Numbered from the stretch's first letter, positions 44,680-56,262 are shown. The stretch is 64,000 nt of DNA from Hofstenia miamia (GCA_004352715.1 SCFE01000046.1:1577152-1641151), one strand, 5' to 3'. The notes: generated by a model not told the origin, from the letters alone. A program made the numbers and translations.

Positions 44680-45593
44680 AAGATCATAACGTACTAGTCA
44701 TAACTCAGTTGATTAGAAAGAATTTAATACCTGTTGAGATGAATGGAAATATCTTTAATGCCACTGTGGATACTGGAGCCACCGCCTCCATAATAAGTGA
44801 TGAGTGCTGTAAAGAGTTATGTGTAAATTGAGATTCATTGGATCCATCCAGTGTGAAGCTTATTGATGCCTCTGGAAACCCTCTTTCTCTAAAGGGGAAG
44901 TTGAAAGATGCTTCAATCAAAATTCATGCAGAGCCTTTCAAAGTAGACCTTCTAGTAATTGATACGTCAAATCATTGCCTCCCATATGATTTGATCTTAG
45001 GAAATGATTTTCTGGAGTGAAACTCTTGTGTTATTGATTTCAAAAATAAAACGATTTCTATTAAAGACCAAGAAGCAACATAATTGGCTATGATCCCTGA
45101 GAAGGAAATCATTTTTAACTTGGACGAACCCATATTTCTCGAACCCAAGCATTGGACTCGAGTTGCTGTATCTTCTGATGCTAGTATTTGGAGTCTCTTT
45201 TTCACCAGATTTATGCAAAGTAACAAGAGGGAAGACATATGTCACCGTTCTTAATGGATCGACTTCTTCTGCTAAGATTGGAGTTTCCCAATTACAGTTG
45301 GTAGGAGTGCCGGTGAGAGTAGAAAATATCCCAGTCACTTGTTTACCGATATGTACCACCGTGCACGATCTAGAGGATCCTGTAAGTCCAGTAAAAGTAC
45401 CAACAGTCACCGAAAGTTCTCATCCGCGCCTAAATCAAAGAGAGAGAAAGTCTTTGGTATCTTTGCTTTATAGTAAGCACAACGTGTTTAACTATGGTAC
45501 AATTAGCGTCAGCCAAGCATTTGGCGAGGAGCACGTGATTGAATTGAAACATGATCGACCAATTAGGTTACCAGTACGCCGCATGCCAGAAAA
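44680..45593 (+). pseudogene. Protease and pol start of A2, broken off at the RT N-terminus
   Basis: The protease (DTGATASIIS, LILGNDFLE) is nearly identical to A up to about 45100. From there similarity to A falls to roughly 85-90%. The frame reaches IRLPVRRMPE and stops at the N at 45594, the same point in pol at which A loses its RT. Confidence 0.75.
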
Positions 45594-45594
45594 N

Positions 45595-46006
45595 AAACTT
45601 ACGTCGCATTATGAACACCCAGAATGCTCCTCCAATTCCCCTTTGTTTTCATAGTTTTGCCAGTGTTATTACTCCATCAAATCCCCATTCTGATGTTCAC
45701 CTTGCAGAGATTGATCATCTGAAGGAAGCCTTATTGCAACAAGTTGCTCTAAGGATGGAGAGCAAACACCAAGTGGAGTCTCTCCAGGCTGAAATTAATA
45801 CCCAACATGTGGCTTATCAAAGGATGGAGTGCCAGATGCTGGAGTTGACTATTGCACTAGAATTACAAATACATGAGTTGAAGGGTGCTGTCAACAACAT
45901 GATGAATATGTTACTCATGCTGCATTAAAAAAAGCTTTGGGTGAATTAGCCGAGAAGATCATTGGTCAAGTAATTCAGCTAGTGGGTGCCAACCAACCTC
46001 ATCCAG
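45595..46006 (+). repeat. Third copy of a gag segment, joined after a single N
   Basis: Identical to about 43150-43561 (offset 2445), the coiled-coil part of gag with its -1 frame change. The left edge is the N at 45594. The right edge, at atccag, runs into unrelated sequence 22 bases before the N1 copy. This is either a rearranged fragment or an assembly join. Confidence 0.8.
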
Positions 46007-46028
46007 AGAATTGGGTTGAATGAGTTGT

Positions 46029-47199
46029 GTAACAGTGTAAAATCCACTACCAGGCATTATCACTGTGGATCCTTTGTTACTTTATAACATCAGTTGTATA
46101 CTTGTGGGTAGGGATTTACTAACTTAACACTGCTTTAGCTTTTATGTAGTTCTGTTAACTTAACTTAACAAGATTTAACTATTCACTATTTAGGTGACAA
46201 AGCCATGTAGCATCTCCTCCAGATGATCAGTAGTGGGCATCTGCCCAAAGCTGATCTCCACATCCAGTTTCACTTGTTCACTGAGGATCCACTTGGTTGA
46301 GTTCCACCTCTCAGCTCATTGATGTAACTTATGTGTACCCTATCCTAGCTCAGTGTATACTCAAGACAAGACACAATTCAACTTAGTCTCTTTCTTGTAA
46401 AAGTGTTTCATGTTAATGCAACCTAACTTGTCACTAGCTGTTTTACTAATATTACATGTAGCCATTACCAAAATATATTGGCTTTAATAACTAGTTTAAT
46501 ATTTGGCAGCTTCCTAACTTACATTTAATAGCTACTACATGCACAGTCTCATTATCAGTCACATTATTGTCAATAATTTCAATCTAAAATAGTATAGATA
46601 TACTTCCTAGGTTCCAGCTCTCCAACTGTATTTCAAATTTATTATTTTTAATACATGTAGTAAATGATTGGTAGTCAACTAAATGAGAATAAAACCCCTA
46701 TACCTAACTTAGGTACACTTTCATGATCTGGCACAAAGCCCCTAGAATCAATCTTATGATGGATCCAGACCACTACTAAACTCAACTCATTTAGCTTGAC
46801 ATTGTATTAAATATCCAAACTGTATTAAAGAAACAATACAAGAATTCCAAATGAATTTCTTAATCAATTGCTTATACTGATTTTAATCTATTTATAGTAG
46901 TTCAGAGAAAGTACCTGTTGATTTCAAATTTAAACTCTTCATCTGCTTGGTCTTTCATCTGCAAATATGGCAGCTAAAAATAATGGAAGCGACTTCACGC
47001 CCTTTGTTTTAACAAAATTTTGATTATCAACACATACTAATCTCTCATAATTGACACTTGTTATTGCTTGGTTGAATAACACAAATTTCATCTAACCTGA
47101 TCATATATTTTTACAATGTTTTTTAATCATAATTGTTTTCAATCTTATTCTTCTTCTTAATCAATGTTAACAGCTTTATATTACTTTGGATGATGCTAC
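46029..47199 (+). mobile_element. N1 non-autonomous TIR element, copy 2
   Basis: Begins GTAACAGTGTAAAATCC and ends TTTGGATGATGCTAC. It is collinear along its length with 55114-56256 (shared ctaccaggcat, aacatcagttgtat, gattctattc-type stretches and ggatgatgctac). No clear flanking duplication was found. It is about 1.17 kb with no coding region. Confidence 0.7.
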
Positions 47200-48030
47200 A
47201 TTTGCATTAGTTTTTAGTAATTAATTTAGTAATTAAATGAAATGAAATGAAATATCTATATTTAGAGTTGCTTTATTATAATATATTTATTTGATTACTT
47301 ATTAGAATGTAATACACTCTGATTTTTATGCAGAATCTCATACAATGGGATTTATTAAAAGCACATGAGGCAAACACCAATTAATTTATGAAGGCTTATT
47401 GTGTACTATCAATTGAAAGTATTAAAAAATTCAACACACTGGATATGTTGTTCTTTTAAATGTAGAGCTAGAGGGATAACATCAAATGATACTTTTAAGC
47501 TTACAGGTACAAAATGAAATATTTAATATCTGACTCAAAATCTAGGTGTGCATAATCACATTAATGATGAGACAGAAATAAGGAAGAAATTAGCTAGATT
47601 TATAGGAAAAAAGTCCATGAAAGTCTGTGGCAGTCTACTACAGGTTTGTAAAGAAAGCTCTTACTGATTTGCTTGTGGGAGACATTGCTATTCTAACTTA
47701 AATTGTAAGTTGTGAGGAAATACCATTTACTACTTGTGCTATTAGGAACAGCTTTCTAATAACCTACTAACCTAAGGTTGGTTATTCCTCTTACAGTGAT
47801 ATGCATTTCAAAATTTCACATCAACTATGCCTTACAATTGATAGTGCCAAGAATATGGTTATATTAGACCAGCAAATACACAATGAAGGACTGAGTATCT
47901 TAATCAATGTTAGCAGCTTAGTTAATTTGGATGATGCTACACACCCTCCTCAGCTTGTGTTATTTTTAGCACAGCTCACTCTCCATGTACTAGGGTGTCT
48001 GCTTTTCAAATTATCAACTCTGCCTGTTGA
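47200..48030. other. No gene seen; fragment of an N1 end
   Basis: AT-rich. Bases 47905-47951 (aatcaatgttagcagctt ... ggatgatgctac) repeat the right end of N1 only. The open frame 47801-48043 crosses this fragment and is not a gene. Confidence 0.5.
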
Positions 48031-48220
48031 TCTTCCCACTTAGATTTTTTGAATTCAAGTTGTTTAATCATTTTTGAGACTGCCTTTCTTTCTGTGGTTG
48101 TTGTGTTTGCATATTTCAGGAATTTTGCTTCTCTGATATTTTCTGCTATTGGTGTTATCTCCCTTAGTTTGTTAATTTTTCTCAAGAATATGTCATAGTA
48201 CTTTTGGTACAGTTGTATTC

Positions 48221-50253
48221 GGTTTGTCTCACTTCCCCAAAACTCACTGCCCCCAAGTTTGACATCACAAAATATTAAATACCATTAGAGATACAATTTA
48301 AATGAAATTGTAATTATATATGGTGTCAGTCAAAGTGTTCAACAGTCAAAGTGTTCAAAATCAACATAGCATTCATAAATATAAACTTAATGCCTAAAAT
48401 TATTGTTCTAGTTAACATTCAAATAGCTTAAATATTATATGAATAACTTATTTTAATGTGAAAGTTGAAACATAATGAAAAAAGCACTATAAGTATAGTC
48501 ATACTGAGTTTTTTGTTAATAATAGCAACATTTTACAATTGCAATGAATTTGTTAAGATAATTTTAATATGATTTGCAAATATTGTTTTGAATTAAAGTT
48601 GATGTTATTTTATCATGTGTAAATTATGATATTTAAAAAATAATGTCTTTTATCATGTTTTGAACACTTTGACTTACAAAGAAATATCACTACTATGACA
48701 TCACAAAGAGAGTAGAAATTGTAATGATGATGAGAATAAACAAGAACAATCCAAGCAAATTCACTGAACAAGGAGTAACAGACAACATCAGCTTCTTTTA
48801 TAAGGATGTAGTGAATATGCAAAGCATGAGGAAAGTTTTTACATTTTTCTACCCAGACAATCAAATATGAGAAGACCTAGCCCACACTAGCTGGGCCAAT
48901 GTGCAGATGACACTAATGATATGAATCAAAGGAATGCAACTGTACCAAAAGTGGGTCTGTCTCACTTCCCCTAAACTCACTTCCCCCAAGTCTGATGTGA
49001 CAAAATATTAAATACCATTAGAGACACAATTTCAATGAAATTTTAATTATATATTTGAATAAATATATGTATTTCTTTAAACTCTATTTTGATTAGTTTT
49101 CTATGTAGTTAAGATTGCTGAAATATGGAATTACAAGTAAATATATGTAAATATGTTCTATAAATATAAATGTTGAGGTTTGCCATTTGCATTTAGTAAA
49201 CATTTAGAAATCCTTTGAAAATCTGTTTAGATTTAAAATAGAAATTTAATTATGTTGATTATTTTTGTAGTTTGTACTTTATTATAATAGGTAGTAATTT
49301 TTTCAGTGTTCATTTGTTATTTGTTTGCTTATTTTTTATTATATATTTGATAGATTTCCTGATCAGATAGTATTCATTGTTTGTGCTGAAAGACTATTCT
49401 ATTCTTTTTTGCAGTAATTGAGAGTTGTTTATAACTTTGAAATTGTTTAATGTAATTTTTTTATATGTATTTTACTAGAATGTAGAATTAGCCTGGCAAC
49501 AATGAGTGGGAGTCAGCTCTCTCATGACACCCCTGCATTAAATTAATACTTGAGTATATTACTCAAGGGGGACCAGGAATCTGGAAAAATCGTAATAATG
49601 CATCACATTGGTTTGCTATTTACAAATACAATACAGAAATTTATATCATCCAGGTGTTAAACAAAAATCACTAATGTTTCTGATTTTTATTTTATACTGG
49701 TACACCTGCAGGTATATTATTCCAAATTTTTGTTTACAAAAATAAAGGAGCATTTCAAAAAGCAGATCCAACATGATTTAAACCTGTAATTTCCATATTA
49801 GAAACAGTTGTGTTGTCTTACACTATGAATCTGTAAAATACTTTTTAGAAATAGATAAGCCAACTGAAATTAGTCCAAAGTAAATATGACACAAAACAAA
49901 TTAGTGTTTATATATTAGCCTTGAATTATGAAATTACACAGCACATGGCATGATAATGCAATTCTTTAATCATCAGGTTAGATCTAAACAGTGTAGGGGG
50001 AAAAATATACATATATAATATGTAAATAGTCAATGCTTATAAGTATAGAACATATTTACATTTATTTACTTGTAATTCCATATTTTAGCAATCTTAATTA
50101 CATAAAAAACTAATCAAAATAGAGTTTAAAGAAATACATATATTTATTCAAATATATAATTAAAATTTCATTGAAATTGTGTCTCTAATGGTATTTAATA
50201 TTTTGTCACATCAGACTTGGGGGAAGTGAGTTTAGGGGAAGTGAGACAGACCC
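48221..50253. mobile_element. 2.0-kb insertion in ORF3 of B with inverted ends and long flanking duplication
   Basis: Left end GGTTTGTCTCACTTCCCC; right end, reverse complemented, GGGTCTGTCTCACTTCCCC, continuing as inverted sequence for about 90 bp. A 21-bp segment of ORF3 (acttttggtacagttg...) flanks both sides (48200-48220 and 50254-50274) with one mismatch. The insert contains a third copy of the end sequence, an inverted piece of ORF3 and a small MITE. No transposase was recognised. A 21-bp duplication is long for a DNA transposon. Confidence 0.55.
48345..48673. mobile_element. Small MITE-like element with 16-bp inverted ends
   Basis: gtcaaagtgttcaaaa (48345-48360) is the reverse complement of ttttgaacactttgac (48658-48673). 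A further direct copy of gtcaaagtgttcaa begins at 48329. It is 329 bp, AT-rich and non-coding. Confidence 0.55.
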
Positions 50254-50525
50254 ACTTTTGGTACAGTTGCATTCCTTTGATTCATATCATTAGTGTCATC
50301 TGCACATTGGCCCAGCTAGTGTGGGCTAGGTCTTCTCATATTTGATTGTCTGGGTAGAAAAATGTAAAAACTTTCCTCATGCTTTGCATATTCACTACAT
50401 CCTTATAAAAGAAGCTGATGTTGTCTGTTACTCCTTGTTCAGTGAATTTGCTTGGATTGTTCTTGTTTATTCTCATCATCATTACAATTTCTACTCTCTT
50501 TGTGATGTCATAGTAGTGATATTTC
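48681..50525. repeat. Large palindrome: two 480-bp inverted arms around 885 bp
   Basis: 48681-49160 is the reverse complement of 50046-50525 with very few differences and no indel noticed (coordinates sum to 99206 throughout). The right arm includes part of B's ORF3 (encoding YYDITKRVEI ... FYPDNQI) and the end of the 2-kb insertion. The left arm carries the inverted copy, so the same protein fragment is readable on the plus strand at 48685-48869. Confidence 0.9.
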
Positions 50526-53124
50526 TTCTCCCAGATATCCATCCATACTATGTCATTAACACCAGAAAATAGCATTATTGCCTTTGGGATGCAGCTCTTG
50601 ATTTTGTTTCTTAAATTTTTTAGTTGTATGTGAATTGGTTTTCCTTGTGTATACAATTGATAAGGGGTTATTGTCCCTTCTATGTCCACCCTTTTGCAAT
50701 TGTTGTTTTTCAGCATTATCTCCTTCAATTTCTTGTAATTGTCATGTTCTATCACTGTTCTCACTTTCTCTTTTGTATTTACATACGATTTATATTCATG
50801 TAAGAAGGCTTTGGTGACTTTGACCTCCTTTGGCAGTCTCCATCATGGAAGGATCATTGGTATTGATATTGTCTCCAGTGGCATGCATATTAGAATTTTG
50901 GTTTTGATCTGTCTTTCAATTTCTTCATATGAACCCATTGTTATTGGCACTGTTGCTAGACCTATTGTGTTGGGGTAGTTCATTTTTCCATCTGTAATTG
51001 TGTTCCAAAATGCTTTTATCACCCCTCATCTGCTCAGCTTTAATCATATTTCTTCCTTTATCTCTATTCTCAAGGTGATGCATTCAACATCCACTGCCAG
51101 TTGATTGTACAGTTTGAGTAGTTCTTCTAGTTCAGTTTTTGTGAACACTTCTGTAAGCATTAGTTTCATTGTTGCAACTGTCTGTTGCTCCTTTATCTTT
51201 TGATAGTTTCTTTCTTTTATCTCTTTAGTTTCTTTTGTCACCTTAATTTCAACTAGAAAACATTCATCATCTGTATCTATCCACTCAATTGTTTTAGCTG
51301 GGCTCACTTCTCCCCATTTTTTGATGTTTATTATATCAATTGTCTATTGAGTTTTGGGAGACAGTAGTAGTTGTGAGGATGTTAGCAGTTCTTCCTCTTC
51401 CATGATTTCTCTCTGTGATTTTGTTACCATTTCACAGACTTCCACTGGTTCAGTTATCCCACTTTTCTTCATCATCTCCCCACTCTTAATTATTTTAGTG
51501 AATGTACATCACAGACTGGCGCATCTTGTACCTTTCCATTGCTTCTTCTAATATTTGCTGCATATTTTTCTGTACTGCTGCATTTCTGATCTCTTCTGTG
51601 CTTACTAATTTTCTTTTGATGATTTTCTTCATTGTAATACATGGTTGTTTCTCCAGTTGTTTTAATCATGTCTCTGCTGTTGCTCCCCACATGTGCTTTC
51701 TCATCAGTTCTTCAAATATTGTTATTTCATTCAGGCATATCCCCATTTTGTTTGCAATGTCAATGATAGACATTTTTCCCATCAGGTTCTTGTTTATTAT
51801 TATATGGCTGATTATCTTTTCCATTGTTTACATTGGTTTCTCCACTTTGTTCAGTGACTCCATTTTTTCAATATGGCTTTGGGGGCCAGTTCTTCATTTG
51901 TGTGTTGATTGGGGCTAGCACTATCTTGAATTTCTTAGCTTTTGTAAGTTTATTTCTCATATGTCACAAGATCAGTAGTCTTATGTCTTTATCCTCAGTC
52001 ATGAATATTACCAGTATCCATGCTGTAGTTCTGTACTGAATCTCTGGTGTGTTTTTCTCTTTAAATATTAGATGCTGAAAATCTTTTCTTGTTTTTAATT
52101 CATATGCTCAGTTTACTTCTCTAAGTGCCACTTCTATTGATTTGTTGAATTTCCTCAATGGTGCTTCTATTCTTATTACTGGCCAATTTTCCTCTGTTTT
52201 CTTCTGTAATTTCATGTTTTCCCAGATCTTCTGGATTTTTTAAGGTGTTCTTGCCTCTGTGTTAGGCTACATTTAATAAATAATGTGTTAGCTTTTTCAA
52301 TGCCTTCCTTGTCTATCATTAATTCTATTGTTTTCATTTGTTTGTAGAGGTTGATTGCAATGCATGGGTCTACCATTATTCTGTAGATCTGCACCCAATA
52401 ATCTATCTGTAGATTGAATCTAATTAGTTCTGATGTTATCATGTCTGTTGGTGTCTTTTCCCAGGGGAATATATTTTCTGTTTGCATACATGCATCTAAT
52501 AAATGTTTGGGAATATCCTCCATCATTGATCTCATGATGATTACCACTCTAACTTTCTGCACCTTTGCCATTCTTAGCATTTGATCTACCTGCCCCCTGA
52601 GGTTTTTGTTATATTCCTTTTCCTTTAGCACATGTATGATTGTCAGGTTATTTTTATCTATATTCATTTCTGGAATCTCTGCTATTGGGTCTTTATAGGC
52701 CATTATGGCTTGCATTGTTTCTAATGTGAATTCTTTGTCAAATATTATGTGCACCATACTATGCATGTAGGGCCTTTCTAATGTTTCATTCATGTCTCAT
52801 GGGTAGCTTATGATTACATTTACTTTTGGCCTAGTGGTTGCATCCAGTACTAGTGGTAGGTTTCTCCCCTTGGTTTTGACAGTTCTTCAGATATGTGATT
52901 TTGTTTCTGGTGATAATTTCTCAAAAGCATTATTTTTGTTGTTCCAATGAAATAGGGATGTAACATTTCTCCATCCATTTTAGGTATCTCTTTTCCCTTT
53001 TTTTAGATCCTACTGTTCTTTCAAGGTGGTCTCTGAGTAGGTGTGTAGCTGTTTAATCCATAATGGTAGTTTGCTGGTGCTCAGTTCACAATCTATGGGC
53101 TGAGAATCTGTGCTGATGGTTTCT

Positions 53125-53530
53125 ACTGCTTCACCCTTGAATCAGTTCACACTTACTCCCATCAGCACTTGACCAGTTGTGGTTCCTGTGGAGATGACGT
53201 CAGCATTGAATCACTTTTGTATCTCCACAGTTCTTCCACCACTTACACCTTCCCTTGGAACTCCAAGTGTCTCACCACCCTTGAATCAGCATCATGACTC
53301 TTAGAAGGAAAGTTGTGCTGCTGTGCACCAGTTCTCTGCATGCCCTTGATTCAGCTGTGCAGATCTCTGGTGGGAGAGGTTATTTGTCTGTTTGTCTCCC
53401 TGCCCTTGAATTGGCCTTGGGGACTACTAGGATGCCTTCTCACTCTACATTGTCTATTCATCTGTTCTTTGTTTTCATCCCTTCTGCCCTTGAATCAACA
53501 TCTGGTTTGAGTACTACTGTGTACTCTCCT
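53125..53530. repeat. Degenerate minisatellite with CCCTTGAATCAG motif between pol and ORF3 of B
   Basis: CCTTGAATCAG-like motifs recur at irregular spacings of roughly 60-75 bp (about 53139, 53280, 53342, 53403, 53488), with weaker copies between. On the minus strand they encode repeated FKGR/QGQFKGR-like stretches. A related motif occurs near 57758-57860 between protease and RT (PHGQLRGK, PKGRLKG). It may be a spacer or linker repeat of the element. Confidence 0.5.
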
Positions 53531-55107
53531 TCTCATGTTCATGGCTGAGACCTCCTCTGGCTGTTGATTTCATCACACTCTCTTCCTCATCAGTTAGTGC
53601 ATTGTTTTCCTCTAGTTTCTTAAATTCAGTTAGTACATTTAAGTCCCCTATTTCAGGGTAATGTATAGGTATATTTCTCACTATCCTTTGGGGCAGCACC
53701 CTTTCTCCTATATTGTCATCTCTGATATCTGCTGTGAATTCTTCCTTGAATTCTTCTTCAGGTAGGCTATCTAAATCACACATATCATATATAATTTCAT
53801 TGCTGTTAATTCAGCTTATTTTGAACTTGGAATTTTTGTCTATCTTTGCCTCTTCAATGTCCACCATTGCTCTTTTTAGATTTTGAAAATGTAATAGTCT
53901 GTCATTATCTAACATATACTCATTATTCAGTAGTGTTTGTGTTACCATATGAGGTCTGGACCATACTGTTTTTAGTTTCCAGACTGGGTTTGTGTCTGTG
54001 AGTTTCATTGGTGTGAATGCATACATCTTGTCTCCTACCTTATGTGCGTGTCCATAGATTTTTTTATTATAATTGCATTGTTGGCTCACAGCTGACTTCT
54101 TTATGTTGTGACACATTGTTTTGTGGATCCCTGTAATCTGCTTTCTTAGTTGATTTATGTATTCATTATCCATGCTTTTACTATAGTTGGTGTACTGTAT
54201 TGATAATGGCATCACTGCTTCTCTTCCAAACATTGCCTTGAACATTGTCATTCCTGTTGTCAGATGAACCAACATATTGTAGTAACACTCTACCATCTTG
54301 ATTACCTCTCTTCATTTGTTTCCTCCTATTCTTGATGTTGCCACTCTGATCAACTTAATTAGTGTTTGATTGAGCCTTTCTACAGCTCTGTTGGCCTGTG
54401 GGTGATAGGCTGTTGTCTGTTTGCTTGCTATTTACAGAAGCTTTGCCATCACTGGGAATAGCCTGCTTTCAAATTGGGGCCCCTTATCCATTATTATTGT
54501 TTCCATTGGGCCAAATCATAAAATCCATTCTTTTAGTACTATTTCCATTGTTGTTTCTGCTGTCATATTTTTCATTGGGATCATTCTTGCATATTTTGTA
54601 AAATTGTCCACCATCACCAGTAAGTGTTGATAACCCTCTGTGTCTTTCAACAGCATCTCCAGGTCTATGTGGATTATCTCATTTGGTTGTGTTGGAATGA
54701 TTTTTTCTAGGGGTGCTTGCCGTGTTGAAAAGTGCTGCTTGTTGTGTAGTAGACATGTAGTACACTTGTTGATTATGTCCTCCATGACTTTGGTTACTGC
54801 CATTGTTATAAATCTTGCATTAAAGATTTTCTCCATCTGTATGATTCCCAAGTGGGCCCTTAGGTGTATCTTTCTTATTGACTCCCTCTTAAAATAGTCA
54901 GGTATCATGATTCTGTTGTTGTTAGCTTCTATGTACAGTAACCCATTCCTAGTAACTTGCAGTTAGTTTTGACAGTATTGTTCAAGTTTCTCTTATCTTT
55001 TTTATGATTTCACTGAGGACGTCATCCTTCTGTTTTTCTACTATTTCCTGTTTGGATATTTCTTCCCTCATCATTATTGGTTTGACTGCTTGACCCATCT
55101 TGTCTAC
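53514..55107 (-). pseudogene. Integrase and pol tail of element B
   Basis: Reading right to left: pre-integrase region (MMREEISKQEI, about 55070), zinc-binding HLRAHLG ... CTTCLLH, core domain with Asp in HIDLEML and Asp in IMDKGPQFES, Glu in RAVERLNQ (about 54385), then FKAMFGREAVMPLS and a C-terminal domain (53811-54296). The tail at 53514-53783 (LPEEEF, VLPQRIVRNIP, GDLNVLTEF) resembles the corresponding tail of A. Stops: TGA near 54515, TAA near 54440, TGA near 54310, and one between domain and tail. The catalytic residues are all present. Confidence 0.8.
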
Positions 55108-55113
55108 ATTTAT

Positions 55114-56256
55114 GTAACATCCTCTACCAGGCATCATTAATGTTTGTCATTTGTTACTATATAACATCAGTTGTATGTTTGCAGATAGAGATTTACTAAC
55201 TTAATACTGCTTTAGCTTTTGTGTATTTCTGTCAACATCACTTAACAAGAATTATAATTATTCACTATTTAGGTGATGAAGCCATGCAGCATTCCCTCCT
55301 ATGATTGATAGTGGGCATCTGCCTGAAGCTGACCTCCACATCCAGTTTTACATGTTCACTGATGATCCAGTTGGTTGAATTTCCACTTCTCAGTTCAATG
55401 ATGTAACTTATGTGTGCCCTATCCTAGCGCAGTGTATACTCAAGACAAGACACAATTTGACTTAGTCTCTTTTTTGTAAAAGTGTTTCATGTTAAAGCAA
55501 CCAGGCTTGTTACTAGTTGCTCTATCAATGTTATATGTAGCCATTACTGAAATATATTGGCTTTACTAACTAGTTTAATTATGAGCAACTTCCTAACCTA
55601 CATTTAATAACCACATGTTTGGTCACATTATCAGTCACATTATAGTCAATAAGTTGGATCTAAAATAGTATAGATATAATTCCTAGGTTTTGGTCATCCA
55701 ACCATAATTTAAATCTATTATAGTTGATACATGTAGCAAGTGAGCAATAGTCAACTAAATGAGAGAAAAACCCCTATGCCTAACATAAGTGGACTTTCAT
55801 GATCTGGCACAAAGACCCTAGAATTGATCTCATGATGGATGCAGACCACTACTAAACACAAGTTGTTTAGCTTGATATTTAATTAAGTAATCAAACCATA
55901 TCAAGAAAATAAGATAAGAATTCCAAATGAATTTCTTTATCAATTGCTTACAATGATTTTCATCTATTTATAGTATTTCAGAGAAAGTACCTGTCAATTT
56001 CAAATCTAAACTCTCCGTCTGCAAATATGGCGGCTAAAAATAATGGAAGCAACTTCGCCCCCTCAGTTTTGCCAAAAGTATTATTATCAACAAATACTAA
56101 TCTCTCATAGTTGACACTTATTCTTGATTGGTTGCATAACACAAATTAGTCTAAACTGATCATATAATTTTACAATATTTCTAATCGTAATTTGTCTTTG
56201 ATCTTATTCTCTCTTCAAATCAACATTAGCAGCTTAATTAATTTGGATGATGCTAC
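55114..56256 (+). mobile_element. N1 non-autonomous TIR element, copy 3, in pol of B
   Basis: Begins GTAACATCCTCTACCAGG and ends TTGGATGATGCTAC. The 6-bp duplication atttat flanks it (55108-55113 and 56257-56262). Removing the element and one duplication joins RNase H to integrase in one reading frame, which fixes the boundaries. It is 1143 bp and non-coding, and is the best-preserved copy of the three. Confidence 0.8.
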
Positions 56257-56262
56257 ATTTAT

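Larger units (their letters stand above)
48040..53030 (-). pseudogene. ORF3 of element B: homologue of A's unknown protein
   Basis: Pieces in order: 52840-53030 (LHPYFIGT), 52212-52793 (ETLERPYMHSMVHIIFD, MNIDKNNLTIIHVL), about 51680-51800 (GKMSIIDIANKMGIC, MWGATAET), 51044-51307 (LTEVFTKTEL, AVDVEC), about 50820-51000 (MNYPNTIG), 50336-50764 (KPIHIQLKNL, YYDITKRVEI, FYPDNQI), and after the 2-kb insertion 48060-48220 (LYQKYYDIFLRKINKLRE). Each matches A's ORF3 in the same order, and the total is again close to 1000 codons. Lys- and Glu-rich, mostly helical in appearance, no membrane segment. Many stops and frame changes. The function is unknown. Confidence 0.7.

Noticed and set aside
50336-50764. 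ORF3 as an SGNH/GDSL hydrolase, from the GVND motif after a hydrophobic strand
   Set aside because: Element B has GVND but A has AAGD at the same place, and no GDSL block or DxxH block could be placed consistently in both copies.
53294-53548. Plus-strand ORFs over the minisatellite of element B
   Set aside because: The flanking coding sequence of element B is on the minus strand. These frames are open only because of the repeat composition.
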